A DNA stretch of 64,000 nucleotides from Symbiodinium natans (Eukaryota > Sar > Dinophyceae > Suessiales > Symbiodiniaceae), in assembly GCA_905221605.1 (NCBI GenBank), contig CAJNDS010001013.1, positions 560,001 through 624,000 on the forward strand, in the 5' to 3' direction. A program made the position numbers and the translations under genes. The notes beneath the pieces were generated by a model. It ran no database searches and was not told the DNA's origin. It was given only the letters and a program-made list of their open reading frames with translations. Positions 31,900 to 42,112 of the stretch are shown piece by piece. Every line of letters begins with the position of its first letter. Within the stretch, counting starts at the first letter, position 1.

Positions 31900-32420
31900 G
31901 CCTAAAGGTTTCAGTGGTCGGCGGTCGGTGTGCGTAGTATTCTCAATACCTCATTGATGGCTATTGATGCCACGACATGCGCCAGGCTCCTAAACCGCCC
32001 TGACCACCAAACTCCTAAACCCTGCATTGCCCTACATTCCCGAGTTCTGCTCATAGTAGGACTATTAATTACATGTCGCCTGTTCCTTGGCAAGAGCACA
32101 GGGTCTGAACCCCAAAGCATCGATCTTACGAAGCCTGACATCAGAATCGACAAAGGGTGGTAGGACTCAGGGGACTCAGGGTCCCTTCTACGGCTCCCTC
32201 CGCGTGTCCCTTAATCTGCCTCAACTGTGAACTCAACACTCCTCTCTTTGGCGCCGCGTGTTTTCACACATGCTAGGCTGCCGCAAGGTGAGTTAAGAAA
32301 CCGCGTACGAAAGAAAGAAGAAGAGAACTCAACACTGCCAAGAGATAAACTGTTCAACGCACAAGCTCTGAACCAGATAGCGGAAGGGTATGCCCCTCAA
32401 ACCTTTCTGAACGGCTAAAC
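31900..32420. other. Unique sequence, no gene assigned
   Basis: Frames of 60-80 codons exist on both strands, none recognisable and none with convincing splice sites. Short repeat ACTCAACACT at 32232 and 32328. Confidence 0.35.
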
Positions 32421-32494
32421 CGCTAAGCCCTAAACACTGAGACACCAAAACCCTCAAACCCTATACGCCTAAACCCCTGATCGGGATCAGAGTT

Positions 32495-32669
32495 TACTGG
32501 GAGGTTCATGCGTACTTCATTCATAGTTGTTCTTAGAAGCCCCCTAAGTGCTCTAAGTAGGTTACAAGTATACTTACAAACCCGAAACCCGAAACCCTAA
32601 ACCCTAAACCCTAAACCCGAAACCCGAAACCCAAACCCGAAACCCTAACCCTAAATGAACCTCCATGTA
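32495..32669. mobile_element. Family A MITE with telomere-like insertion
   Basis: TACTGGGAGGTTCATGCGTA ... AAGTATACTTACAAA, then 75 bp of CCCGAAA/CCCTAAA units, then TGAACCTCCATGTAG. The tract sits in the right arm, as at 14058-14236. Confidence 0.75.
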
Positions 32670-32678
32670 GGGTTTGGC

Positions 32679-32726
32679 CTTCCGCGCCAAGACCACTGCA
32701 CAGCTGCCCACGCGGAAGGACATGAC
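32679..32726 (-). CDS. Possible short exon
   Basis: Acceptor ACACTGCAG|GTC, frame VMSFRVGSCAVVLARK. Possible GC donor directly before the family A element. Confidence 0.4.
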
Positions 32727-32887
32727 CTGCAGTGTAGCTCGTTGGATAGGTTGGCCCCTTAAAGCCTCTGAAGTTATTAGGGTTTGGGGTTTGGGGTTTG
32801 GAGTTTGGGGTTTAGGGTTTAGGGGTTGGGGTGTAGGGTTTGGGGTTTAGGGTTTACCGATTAGTCGACAGATCCGAAGTCTACACT

Positions 32888-32937
32888 GTGTGGGTGTGTG
32901 CGCTTGGACAATTCCGGAAGATCACGCCGCGCGAGGC
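32888..32937 (-). CDS. Putative short exon
   Basis: Good acceptor GTTTTCTTCAG|GCC, frame ASRGVIFRNCPSAHTHT, donor ACA|GTGTAG. 50 bp. Confidence 0.45.
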
Positions 32938-33121
32938 CTGAAGAAAACTGGCCCTAAACCCTAAACCCTAAGCCCTCAACCCTAAACCCTAAACCCTAAA
33001 CCCTAAAATCTAAACCCTAAACCCTAAACCCTACGCCCTAAACCCTAAACCCTAAACCCTAAACTCTAAACCCTAAACCCTAAACCCTACACCCTAAACC
33101 CTAAACCCTAAACTATAAACC

Positions 33122-33230
33122 CTGAATGGCCAACGAGTCCCTTGCTTGCCTCGTCCGTCGGCTTCGGAAGTACGACGCGGGAGCGGGTAGCTAGAACCCG
33201 AAGGCACCGCGGGCAGTGATGCACGACGTC
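33122..33230 (-). CDS. Putative internal exon with CPxC motif
   Basis: Acceptor CCCCCAG|GAC, frame DVVHHCPRCLRVLATRSRVV then LPKPTDEASKGLVGHSG, donor CAGG|GTTTATAG. CPRC could be half of a zinc site. (CCCTAAA)n left, (TTTAGGG)n right. Confidence 0.6.
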
Positions 33231-33239
33231 CTGGGGGAG

Positions 33240-33325
33240 GGTTGGGGTTTAGGGTTTAGGGTTTAGGGTTTAGGGTTTAGGGTTTAGGGTTTAGGGTTTA
33301 GGGTTTAGGGTTTAGGGTTTAGGGT

Positions 33326-33371
<46 letters not shown>

Positions 33372-33380
33372 GGTTTAGGG
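33240..33380. repeat. (TTTAGGG)n passing into (TTGAGGG)n
   Basis: About 12 canonical units followed by 8 consecutive TTGAGGG units, an expanded point variant. Confidence 0.95.
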
Positions 33381-33763
33381 CTCAATTAGGAACCTAGATT
33401 TCAAGAAGTTCTCATAGGAAGGGCAGTCTGCGATTTCTGCTGGAGAACCCTTGAACATCTATGAACTCGATCCTTCACAAGACCCCCAGAATAGCGGGGC
33501 GTCCTGAATGCAGGGAATTCCTTAGAGGCCAAAAGCCTTGAAACTCCATGCTGGGAGATATCTGGAGATCTGGGGCCGTGTCTTCCAGAGTTCCGGCTAA
33601 ACCCTGCACTCATAAACCCTAAACTCCTTAAACTCCCAAAACTCCCCTGCACCCTAAATACTAAATCCTAAGCCTTAAGCCCCTAAGCCTACTTGTAGAC
33701 CCTTGTTCGTGCAGAGCTTGACACGTCCCCTACCATGTCTGTGCTTGAAATGCCGAAGCTCGG

Positions 33764-34074
33764 CTTGGAGGTTCATGGGTAGTTATAAGCAAGGCTATAT
33801 GTACCCTAAATAGGGTTGTAAGTAGAATTCTACGTATGGTAAAGCTTCATCTAACCCTACTTAGGGTACTTCTACGTAACCCTACTTAGGGTACTTGTAA
33901 CCCTACTTGGAGGTTCATGGTACTTATTAAGCAATTATAACTGTACTTATAACCCACTTATAAGCCCCTGAAGTACCTTTATATGGTTATAACTACAGTT
34001 ATAAGTACAGTTATGATTGGTTAACAAGTACCACGAAACTCCAAGTACCTAAAACTACCCATGAACTTCCAAGT
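33764..34074. mobile_element. Family A MITE containing a whole family B MITE
   Basis: Outer element CTTGGAGGTTCATGGGTAGT ... ACTACCCATGAACTTCCAAG T. Inner element 33904-34047, TACTTGGAGGTTCATGGTAC ... GTACCACGAAACTCCAAGTA, with TA on both sides, so the insertion order is readable. Confidence 0.85.
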
Positions 34075-34164
34075 GGTCTGTGCGGCGCTGGAGGAAAGCT
34101 GAGGGCCGGAGGACTCGGAGACCCCTGCTGTTTGTCATTGGGACCAAGCGTAGGTCTGACGCGC
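34075..34164 (-). CDS. Putative exon reaching into a MITE end
   Basis: Frame LRLVPMTNSRGLRVLRPSAF then LQRRTDHLE and on into the family A end, where a donor GTAGTT lies after CATGG. Acceptor CTACAG|C. Real exon end uncertain. Confidence 0.5.
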
Positions 34165-34193
34165 TGTAGGGTTTAGGGTTTAGGGTTGACTGC

Positions 34194-34293
34194 CTGGTCT
34201 GACTTGTCTGAGTGCCCAATGTTGCGTTCGCTCGTTCGATGCCCGCACCCAAACGCCATCGTCAGAGCTGTAGCTGATTGGGGCTTCCCCGAC
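34194..34293 (-). CDS. Putative internal exon
   Basis: Acceptor CCCTAAG|GTC, frame EAPISYSSDDGVWVRASNER then TQHWALRQVRP, possible GC donor ACCAG|GCAGTC. Clearly protein-like, though a plus frame is open too. Confidence 0.55.
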
Positions 34294-34676
34294 CTTAGGG
34301 TTTTGGCTTTTAGGGTTTTAGGGTTCAATTACCGCGTAGATGGCAGTCAAGCTCGCTACACCCTCCCCTTCTCAGGCTAGGGACTCTGAGATGAGGGCTT
34401 ACACAGCCCTGAGCGATCAACCCTAACCCTAAACCTCAAACCTTAAGGTTTAGGGTTTATAGGGTTTATAGGGTTTATAGGGTTTAGGGTTTAGGGGTTA
34501 GGGTTTAGGGTTTAGGGCTTAGTAGGCCGAAATGAATTACAGCTGTTGACGGTCATCGTACTTGGAAGCCTCTTATAAGGTTCTTATATAACCTACACGA
34601 ATCAGGTTTCGGGGTTCTCTTGGAGAGCCACTGTCATGGGTTTAGGGTTGAGGAGTCCCGTGTTGAGCGCATACCC

Positions 34677-34696
34677 TCCCCCCCCCCCCCCCCCCA
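34677..34696. repeat. Poly-C run
   Basis: About 20 C, followed by CCCACCCACCCACCC. Confidence 0.9.
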
Positions 34697-35298
34697 AGCC
34701 GCCCACCCACCCACCCACCCTCCATCCACGCATCGGTCCTTGAACAGCGGGTAGACCACAGGTACTATGCAAAGTGCAGCCTGGCCGCGGACAGGTTAGA
34801 GTTCGGGTACACAGAGTTTATAGGGTTTTGGGTTTAGGGAGGGTTCGGCGAAGAGGGCTTGATTCATTAACATTCAAGTCCGGATGAGAACCCGAAAGCC
34901 CAACACCAACCACATCCCCTGAATTTTGAACTGAAGTAGCTGACAGTGATTCCTGCGTCCTAAAAGCACTTACACAAGAACTGCCATTAAAAGGACTCAA
35001 GGGTCCAAGGCGACAAACCGAAGAGAGAGAGAGAGAGAACGAGGCGCCGGGATTAGGACTTAGGGTTTATAGGGCTTAGGCGTAGGGGCGAAGAGAGCAA
35101 AATAGGGGTCTCCGAAATTAGTAGGGGCCCTTATTTGGGGTCCTCATGATAAGAGCATCCGACCATTTGAGGGGGGACTATAATATTAGGGGTCCCCTAT
35201 TTTCCTAAACCCCCCAAGATAGGCGCAGGCATACTTCGAACATCTTGCACGATGCAGGCTTTTAGCGCCGGCTTGTTGCCAAAAACTGGGGATCTATT

Positions 35299-35398
35299 CC
35301 TACGTCTACAATAGCCAAGGGAAAAAGGTTAAACTTTAATTCTTGAAAAACGCTAAGGATGCTCAGAAAGTCTAAAGTTCAACTATTGGCCAAGCACG
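35299..35398. mobile_element. Introner-like element, diverged copy 3
   Basis: ATAGCCAAGGGAAAAAGGTT AAA and AAAGTCTAAAGTTCAACTAT T match the interior of the 62317-62416 intron. Terminal repeats decayed (CCTACGTC / AAGCACGC). About 100 bp, not within a recognised exon. Confidence 0.6.
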
Positions 35399-35476
35399 CA
35401 TTTGTCACATTTCCCAAGCGCCGACAAAGCCGAGCCTTGCACCCATGATTCGGGCCGTGAGCAAGCCAAGGAAAGG

Positions 35477-35722
35477 GTTTAGGGTTTAGGGTTTAGGGTT
35501 TAGGGTTTAGGGTTTAGGGTTTAGGGTTTAGGGTTTAGGGTTTAGGGTTTAGGGTTTAGGGTTTAGGGTTTAGGGTTTATGGTTAGGGTTTAGGGTTTAG
35601 GGTTTAGGGTTTAGGGTTTAGGGTTTAGGGTTTAGGGTTTAGGGTTTAGGGTTTAGGGTTTAGGGTTTAGGGTTTAGGGTTTAGGGTTTAGGGTTTAGGG
35701 TTTAGGGTTTAGGGTTTAGGGC
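35477..35722. repeat. 246-bp (TTTAGGG)n array, nearly perfect
   Basis: About 35 units with one GTTTATGG slip. Flanked by GC-rich islands at 35430-35476 and 35723-35795 whose coding strand is ambiguous. If they are plus exons, this tract would be an entire GT...AG intron. Confidence 0.9.
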
Positions 35723-35838
35723 CCTATAGCGCCGAATCCGGACAGGAGACCCAGTTCAGCACCAGGAAAAGGACCTCGGAAAAGCAATCTCCGGGTTTGA
35801 GGGTATACAGTTTAGGGTTCAGGGTCTCATCCCTGCAC

Positions 35839-35940
35839 CATCACACATGAGCAGCGGCTGTGGTATGTGTTTAATGCTCTCTCATCGCCATGTCTTTTTG
35901 CGGCCTGATCTGCCCTCGTGCCCCTTACATCGGCAGCATT
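35839..35940 (-). CDS. Putative internal exon, 34 codons
   Basis: Acceptor GCCTAAG|AAT just after a family A element, frame NAADVRGTRADQAAKRHGDE then RALNTYHSRCSCVM, donor ATG|GTGCAGG. Phase 0 at both ends. Unknown. Confidence 0.6.
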
Positions 35941-35947
35941 CTTAGGC

Positions 35948-36067
35948 TACTTGGAGGTTCATGGGTGGTTATAAGTAGTGCCAAAGGTACCCAAGTACGG
36001 TTCTAAGTAGATGTACCAGACTTACAACTTATAACCCTACTTATAACTTCCCATGAACCTCCAAGTA
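35948..36067. mobile_element. Family A MITE, intact
   Basis: TACTTGGAGGTTCATGGGTG ... CCCATGAACCTCCAAGTA with TA borders. Lies in the intron immediately upstream of the 35839-35940 exon. Confidence 0.9.
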
Positions 36068-36179
36068 GGCTCTAGCCTAAACCCTACACCCCAAACATTG
36101 GGGGGCTAGGGGTCTAGCGGTTCCTTCAATGGAACTAGGGTTGTGGCTATGTTCGGCTCTGTCCCTGATCTAGGGGTTC

Positions 36180-36318
36180 CACCTTGAACCCTTAAGGTTG
36201 TACCCTTGGGTTTTGGGGTCCCTTTTAAGGATCCCTAAGGGAATCGAATGGCCACATGAGGAGTATATTAAGGGAAACCTTTAAAGGTATAACCTTAGGG
36301 TTTCGAGTCTTCATCCCT
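36180..36318. mobile_element. Family M element
   Basis: Reverse-oriented relative of 12360-12508 (TTAAGGTTGTACCCTTGGGT ... TTCGAGTCTTCATCCCTTG). Confidence 0.65.
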
Positions 36319-36442
36319 TGATCTGAAGGTCGGCAGAAGCCGGCTCCCTAAAGCCCCCTCTGCTTGGAGGCTCATGGGTAGTTTCAAGTATGGGGCTTAA
36401 GGTTTAGGGTTTAGGGCTTCGGGTTTGGGGGTTAGGGTTTCG

Positions 36443-36650
36443 GGCCTACACGAAGGACTGATGATCTCTTGCTGATCGCTGCCCCTATCTCGTTCTTCAG
36501 TGAATGGAAGCAAACTACTCAAAACCATGTCCACATCAACTGCAAGCGAACTATGCGCAGCTACAGTCAGTTGCTCACATACAGAAAACAATACAGATGC
36601 GTGGCCTTCCTCATCATGGGCTGACCTTTTGCCCACACCTGGAAACCCGA
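36443..36650 (-). CDS. Possible exon
   Basis: About 68 open codons including SAHDEEGHASVLFSVCEQLT and VDMVLSSLLPFTEERDRGSD. Possible acceptor TTTCCAG|G. Codon ends are more A/T-rich than in the RCC1-like gene, so uncertain. Confidence 0.35.
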
Positions 36651-37118
36651 CCCCTCCCCCCGCCGTCACTTACCTGCAATGATCGGTTCAGGGCTTAGGC
36701 TTAGGGTTCCCTATGGATGTATGAACGTCAAAGAGAAGACTAATTGCTATGACCGTTGATACGGGCATTCAGTTTCCAGGTCTGCGGGGATGTAGGAGAA
36801 GGACTCGGAAAGAGAGCTCGCGCGCTTTGGGGAGTTTGCAAGGAGGGTTGCAGGGAAGGTTTGGGTCTGAGTCTGAGAGTGGTTACATGCTCCCTTACTA
36901 TCTTGGTTGGCCTTTAAACCCTCTGAAAAATAGCTTATACACCCAAGTAAGGAAAGATGTCCCAAAAACCAACCCAGTTATGGGCCCTTACACACCCTGT
37001 AAAACCCCAGGGCTCAGACTGAAGCCCTAGTCCCAAACCCCTAAACCCTAAACCCTAAACCCTAAACCCTAAACCCTAAACCCTAAACCCTAAACCCTAA
37101 AACCCTAAAACCCTAAAC

Positions 37119-37198
37119 CCGAAGCACTGCTTTGGGGCCATGGCGAGACACACGGCCAAGGTGACCCAGCTGCTTTCGTGCTCTATGAAGGTGGTGAT
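37119..37198 (-). CDS. Putative internal exon, hydrophobic
   Basis: Acceptor GTCAGCAG|ATC, frame TTFIEHESSWVTLAVCLAMA then PKQCF, donor TTCGG|GTTTAGGG from the adjoining tract. The VTLAVCLAMA stretch could start a membrane helix. Confidence 0.55.
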
Positions 37199-37211
37199 CT
37201 GCTGACCTGAG

Positions 37212-37335
37212 TTTGGGGGTGTGGGGGGGGTGGGAGGGGGGTGGGGGGGGTGGGGGGGGGGGGTGGGGTGGGGGTGGGGGGGTGGGGGGGCGGGGTGGGG
37301 CTGGGTGGGGGTGGGGGGGTGGGGGGGGGAGTGGC
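37212..37335. repeat. G-rich GGGGTGG block
   Basis: Runs of G broken by T or A. Both strands give Gly- or Pro-only frames. Not a gene. Confidence 0.9.
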
Positions 37336-37640
37336 CGCGTTTTAAGGTTTTGGGGGTGTACGGGAGGGGAGTCTGGGGCAGCAGGTTTCAGGTCCCGTGG
37401 TATTCCTCCAACCTTCATGCGGTTCATGGGAGGGGTGGGTTCAGGGCTCACTTGAGGCTTTAGGGTCTGCCTCCCTGTTTCATCGTTCATGGTGTGCTTA
37501 GGGTTAGGCTAAACCCTAAACCCTAAACCCTAAACCCTGAACCCTGAACCCTGAGCCCTAAACCCTAAACCCAAAACCCTGAACTCAAACTCAAAGGTGT
37601 AGGGTTGGGTTGTGGAAACCAGTTCCGCACCTTGTTCTTG

Positions 37641-37834
37641 TACTTGAAGGTTCCCACTTATAATACCCCTAAAGGGTCTTATAGGGGTTATCCCTATTAT
37701 TAGTAGGGTGATAAGCCCAGTTATAAGTGGTTGTTAAGTCCCATGGACCTCCAAGTATACTTGGGCCCCGAAATCCTTGTATAGGCAGTACTTTAAGGCC
37801 CAAGTATTCCCTATTTAGGTACATGGACCCTTAG
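37641..37834. mobile_element. Family B MITE abutting a family C fragment
   Basis: TACTTGAAGGTTCCCACTTA ... CATGGACCTCCAAGTA (37641-37757), directly followed by TACTTGGGCCCCGAAATCCT ... GGTACATGGACCCTTAGG. Confidence 0.75.
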
Positions 37835-37849
37835 GCGGGTTATACTTCG

Positions 37850-38200
37850 ACCGCTTGGGCGATGGCTCTCCCTGCTCCGGCCTGGTTGGGCGGACGCCGC
37901 CTCGCGCGACCGCTCTCAGCCGAGCATTTCTTGGTGGAGGGCCCTGCGGCTCGTTCGGTATCCTCAGATCCGGACTGGGAGGGGACGCCCTCCCGTCGTG
38001 TCGCTCTGTCTGTTGGGCGCAGGTGGAGGCGGGTTCAGTCCTGGCGGGGCAGTTTTAGTCTTCGATTCCCTCTTCGGAGCAGGCGGTGGCGGACTGATCC
38101 CTGGCGGGGCTTTAAACCACAAGTGCTTGTCATTCATCATCGGCTATTTTGGTTGTGCACGAACACTGCCAGCGCAAAGGGCTATGATCCCCAAGCGAAC
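37850..38200. other. GC-rich unique segment, coding status unclear
   Basis: Open frames on the plus strand (117 codons from 37862). One plus frame contains two AGGGG...PGGA repeats from a 54-bp tandem duplication (38017-38110). No splice sites or family recognised. Confidence 0.3.
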
Positions 38201-38468
38201 CCTAAACCCTAAACCCTAATGAGGTAGGGTCGCTGGTTAGTATGGATACCCCGTGTAAGTTTAAGAGGGTCCGTCGCTTCACAGGACCTCTAGAACAACC
38301 TCTTTCAACCCTAAACCCTAAACCCTAAACCCTAAACCCTAAACCCTAAACCCTAAACCCTACACAGCCCCATTCCGGGTTGAACTCAGGATTCTGCTGG
38401 GGCTCTGTAGCTGGCCTTCAGGTATAACTACCCTCATTTCAATAGTCTTCCTTTCAATATCACGTTGG

Positions 38469-38586
38469 GATCTCTAAGTTGCTGAGTTCATAAGCCCCCC
38501 CCCCCCAGGAAGAAGTGTATGCTTTCTGTTCTATAGAAGATTATAGTATCCCAAAAAGTGTAAAGTGTGCTCACTCAGCTACTACG
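38469..38586. mobile_element. Family L MITE
   Basis: AGTTGCTGAGTTCATAAGCC ... AGTGTGCTCACTCAGCTACT. Second copy at 42926-43033 shares AAAAAGTGTAAAGTGTG and TTCTATAG. Confidence 0.8.
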
Positions 38587-38689
38587 ATTTAATGTCCGGG
38601 TAAGCCGTAAGGAACATTCCCTACCACTGAGGGATCCTTGAGAGTCTGGGGTAAGGTCTGACTTGCCAAAAGGCTCAGCCCCTAAATCC

Positions 38690-38890
38690 CTAAACCCCTC
38701 AACCCCTAAACCCCTAAACCCCCTAAACCCCCTGAAACCCCCCTAAACCCCCTTAAACCTCCCTAAACCCCCCTTAAACCCCCCTAAACCCCCTTAAACC
38801 CCCTAAACCCCCTTAAACCCTAAACCCTAAATCCTAACTAAACCCTAAACCCTAAACCCCTAAACCCCCTAAACCCCCTAAACCCCCTGA
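38690..38890. repeat. C-lengthened telomere-like array
   Basis: Units CCCCTAAA, CCCCCTAAA, CCCCCCTTAAA. The C run varies from 3 to 6, showing slippage within units. Confidence 0.9.
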
Positions 38891-38892
38891 AC

Positions 38893-38963
38893 CCTAAGGG
38901 CCCCGCGGCAGTGGGGACACGCCACCTTCACCGGATTCTGGTCGAAGATGGGGTCTTCGCCCT
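38893..38963 (-). CDS. Putative exon with CPHC zinc-type motif
   Basis: Acceptor GAAAGCAG|GAG, frame EGEDPIFDQNPVKVACPHCR then GAL, donor AGG|GTTCAGG. ACPHCRGAL resembles half of a zinc ribbon or RING-type knuckle, but the partner cysteines are not in this exon. A plus frame is open too. Confidence 0.55.
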
Positions 38964-40234
38964 CCTGCTTTCTTTTATTGAGGTTTTCCAGGTCTTAGGA
39001 TCTTGGGGTTTAGTGTTTTGGGCTAGGGATAAGGGCTTGGGGTTTAGGGTCTAGGCTTTAGGGCTTAGGGGTTAGGGAAGAGGGGGAGGCTTAGGCCTTA
39101 GGGACCTCAACCCCTAAACCATTAACACTAAACCCTGAACCCCCAACCCTGAACCCCCAAGCCCTGAACCACTAAACCCTAAACCGGCCCTAACCCTAAC
39201 CACACAAACCCTGAACCGTAAGCTCTTTTCTTCTACTAATTGCTTAAGAACCCCGAACAAATAAAAATCGTCTTACTTCTTCAGGGTAATATAGGGATTT
39301 TTCTTTTGGGGTTCTTATGCAAATCCTAAACCCTAAACCCTAAACCCTAAACCCTAAACCCTAAACCCTAAACCCTACACCTTAACCCTAAACCCTAAAC
39401 CCTAAACCCTAGACCCTAGACCCTAGACCCTAGACCCTAAACCGTATCGTAGTCTTCGGGCTGCGGTTCCCAACCTCTGCAGGCGGTGGAGCATTGTCGT
39501 CCTGGCAATCTGGCGCCCAAGCTCGGGTCCAATGTAGGGGTTTACGAAAAGGGGCTACCCTTTTTGGGGTCCCTTTAAGGGAAGTCTGTTCTATTTGGGG
39601 TAAGAAGAAAGGGGGTACCCTAATTTTTGGAAATGCCCATATCGGGGCGTGCTTGACTGGCATGGGTTTGGTTTCGGGTTTCGGGTTTGGGGGCTTTAGG
39701 GTGCTGGGGGTTTAGGATTTAGGGGGTTTAGGGGTCCGGGTGTTGGGTGTCTAGGTTGGTTTTTTTTTTGCGATATCATTTTAGAACGTGGACAGTCGAA
39801 TGATCTATTGTGCCTAGGAAAGCGATAGGATAGCACAGGCAATTGTTTAGGCTCCTCGAGGTCATCAGTTGTCCGGGTTGGGGAATTTGGCGTGTGGGGG
39901 GGGGCGGGGAGGGGGGTGGGGGTGTGTCGCCTGAATGATCTTGCGAGTCTGGAGGGTCAAGGATTCAGCAAACCACGGGCCTGTGGATTCCACTCATGTC
40001 GTCTTCTTCGGAGGAAAATGTTGATGTCCAGATTCGGATACGAACAAACCCTCATCCCTAACTGCTGGGGACTGGGGTGGATGATTGAAGCTGTGTTATA
40101 TACCTGTCGCCAACATTCCTAACCCAGAGAGCCCAATACCCCTACCTGGAAGGTCGTAAGGCTTAATTTCGTTTAACTCAGGCACATACCTTAAACCAAA
40201 TAGGGAACCTCATTGTGGTTTAAGCTCTACTTCG

Positions 40235-40530
40235 TATAAATATAAATATGAATATGAATATATATATATATATATATATACACAGAAGTAGAAAAACAAT
40301 ATAGATATAAACATAGATATACACATACATAGATATACACATACATACATACATACATACATACATACATACATACATACATACATACATACATACATAC
40401 ATACATACCTACATACCTGCATACCTACATACATACATACCTACATACCTGCATACCTACATACCTACCTACCTACACACATACATACGTACATACATAC
40501 ATACATCTATATATATATATATATATATCC
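40235..40530. repeat. (CATA)n and (TA)n microsatellite
   Basis: TATATA at 40259-40280, about 30 ACAT units from 40315, CCTACATAC variants, then a second TATATA block at 40509-40528. Tyr/Met/Cys-rich frames there are artefacts. Confidence 0.95.
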
Positions 40531-40962
40531 ATGTATATGTACTGGGGGAGAAATTGCCTAGTTCGCTGCCAAGAGCCAATGAGCGTACCCGCTCGGCAGT
40601 CCTTCTTCTCTTTGGGCACCAGGTACGACATGGCCCCGACTGATGCAGGGTGTTACAAGAAAGCACCAACCGTATGCACAGCTTCATGCGGCGGTTGCTA
40701 CGGGCTGGCCAAAAGTAGCCTTGCACTGCAGCGGCTTCTGATCTGTACAGACCCAGATGTTACTAGCGAAAGTGTTCAAAAGTGGTCGGGCCCAATCCAA
40801 AGTCTGTCCAAAAACTGCATGTGCTGGCGATTGAGCCACGAGAACGCAGGATCCTAAACACTCAACCAACTGGGGAATTCAAACTTTAACCAATACCAGT
40901 CAACCAAGAACATACCTTACAATATCCAGGGAGTATGTCAGGGTGCAGGGCTCCATATGGGT

Positions 40963-41068
40963 GTTTCCGAAATTAGGGGGTGCCTTCTTGGGGTCCTTAT
41001 CATTAGGGAATCCTACAATTTGGGGGTCTATATTAGCGGTCCCCTGATTTTGTAAACTCCCATATTCT
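40963..41068. mobile_element. Family J MITE
   Basis: TTTCCGAAATTAGGGGGTGC ... CGGTCCCCTGATTTTGTAAA C. Others: 35107-35214, 39541-39640, 55279-55373, parts at 11622 and 17425. Confidence 0.75.
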
Positions 41069-41769
41069 GAACAAAGAGGGTAGGGGGCAGCGCGCTCTCT
41101 GCGATCTTCTCGCTCTTCGAACGAGCCGCTCAAACCATCACTCCACAGTCGAGGTTGTCGCGCAAGTATGCTTCTATAGGGTTCTTAAGGGAGGGGGGTT
41201 TAGGGTTTTGGGTTTAGGGTTTAGGGCTTAGGGTTTAGGGTTTGGGGTTCAAGCGGGGGTATGTAACCCAAGGCTCCCTAGTACTCCCGACTACTCCCTA
41301 AGGCTCCCTAAGCTCTCTAAGGTTCCTAGCAACCTACCCATGAACCCCCCTCCCTTAAGAACCCCTATAATGCTTGGAAGCCGTATACTCCCAGGTTCAT
41401 GTAGGTAGTTCAAGGTAGGGTTTAGGGTTTAGGGTTATAAGTATGGCAACTATACCTATAACCCTATTTGGGGTGCGTATAACCCTACTTCTAGCAATCA
41501 ACGCATAAAGACATTGAACAAATGGGAAATGCGTCATTGCAAGCTCATACTTGTATAGAGAGATAGATAGATACCGAAAACCCATAGAGTAACAATCAGA
41601 AGAGAAAACAAAGAACATGACACATGTGTCAGGATACAAACCTCCCAACCCTCCAGGCTCCAAACCCTACAAACTCTAAACCCTCCACCAGGTCCGAAAC
41701 CCTAAACCCTAAACCTTAAACCCTAAATCCTAAATCCTTGTCGCCCTGCACCCTGGCTTCCAAGGCTAT

Positions 41770-41830
41770 TTTTGGCGCTGGCAGCCGATGATCCTCCGCA
41801 CCGCGGTGGCATCAGCGCCCTTTTCCTTTC
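41770..41830 (-). CDS. Putative exon
   Basis: Acceptor GCTTCAG|GA, frame KEKGADATAVRRIIGC, possible GC donor; TAG follows seven codons later. Unknown. Confidence 0.4.
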
Positions 41831-42004
41831 CTGAAGCTGTACTTTTCAATTTGGGAAGCGAGAAGTAGGGTGTTTAGGGTTTAGGGTTTAAGGCTTAAGG
41901 TTCATGGGCATAGTAGTCTAAAGCGCATTTATTTGTAAGTACAGTTGCCATACTTGGAACCCTACATGTAACTACCCATGAACATTCAAGTAAGGGTGCA
42001 TTTC

Positions 42005-42112
42005 GGGTAGCCCAACCCTTAACCCTAAACCCAAAACCCTTCTGAGGCTGGTTGCTTTTAGAAGGGAACCCAGAAGCCCGAAAGGGGCCAAAGGGGCACC
42101 ACTGGGCTACCA
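42005..42112. mobile_element. Family G MITE, diverged
   Basis: GGGTAGCCCAACC ... GCACCACTGGGCTACCAAAT, with TTAGAAGGGAACCCAGAAGC inside and CCCTAAA units near the left end. Confidence 0.7.

Noticed and set aside
40210-40530. Tyr/Met/Cys-rich minus frames
   Set aside because: Pure CATA/TA microsatellite translation.
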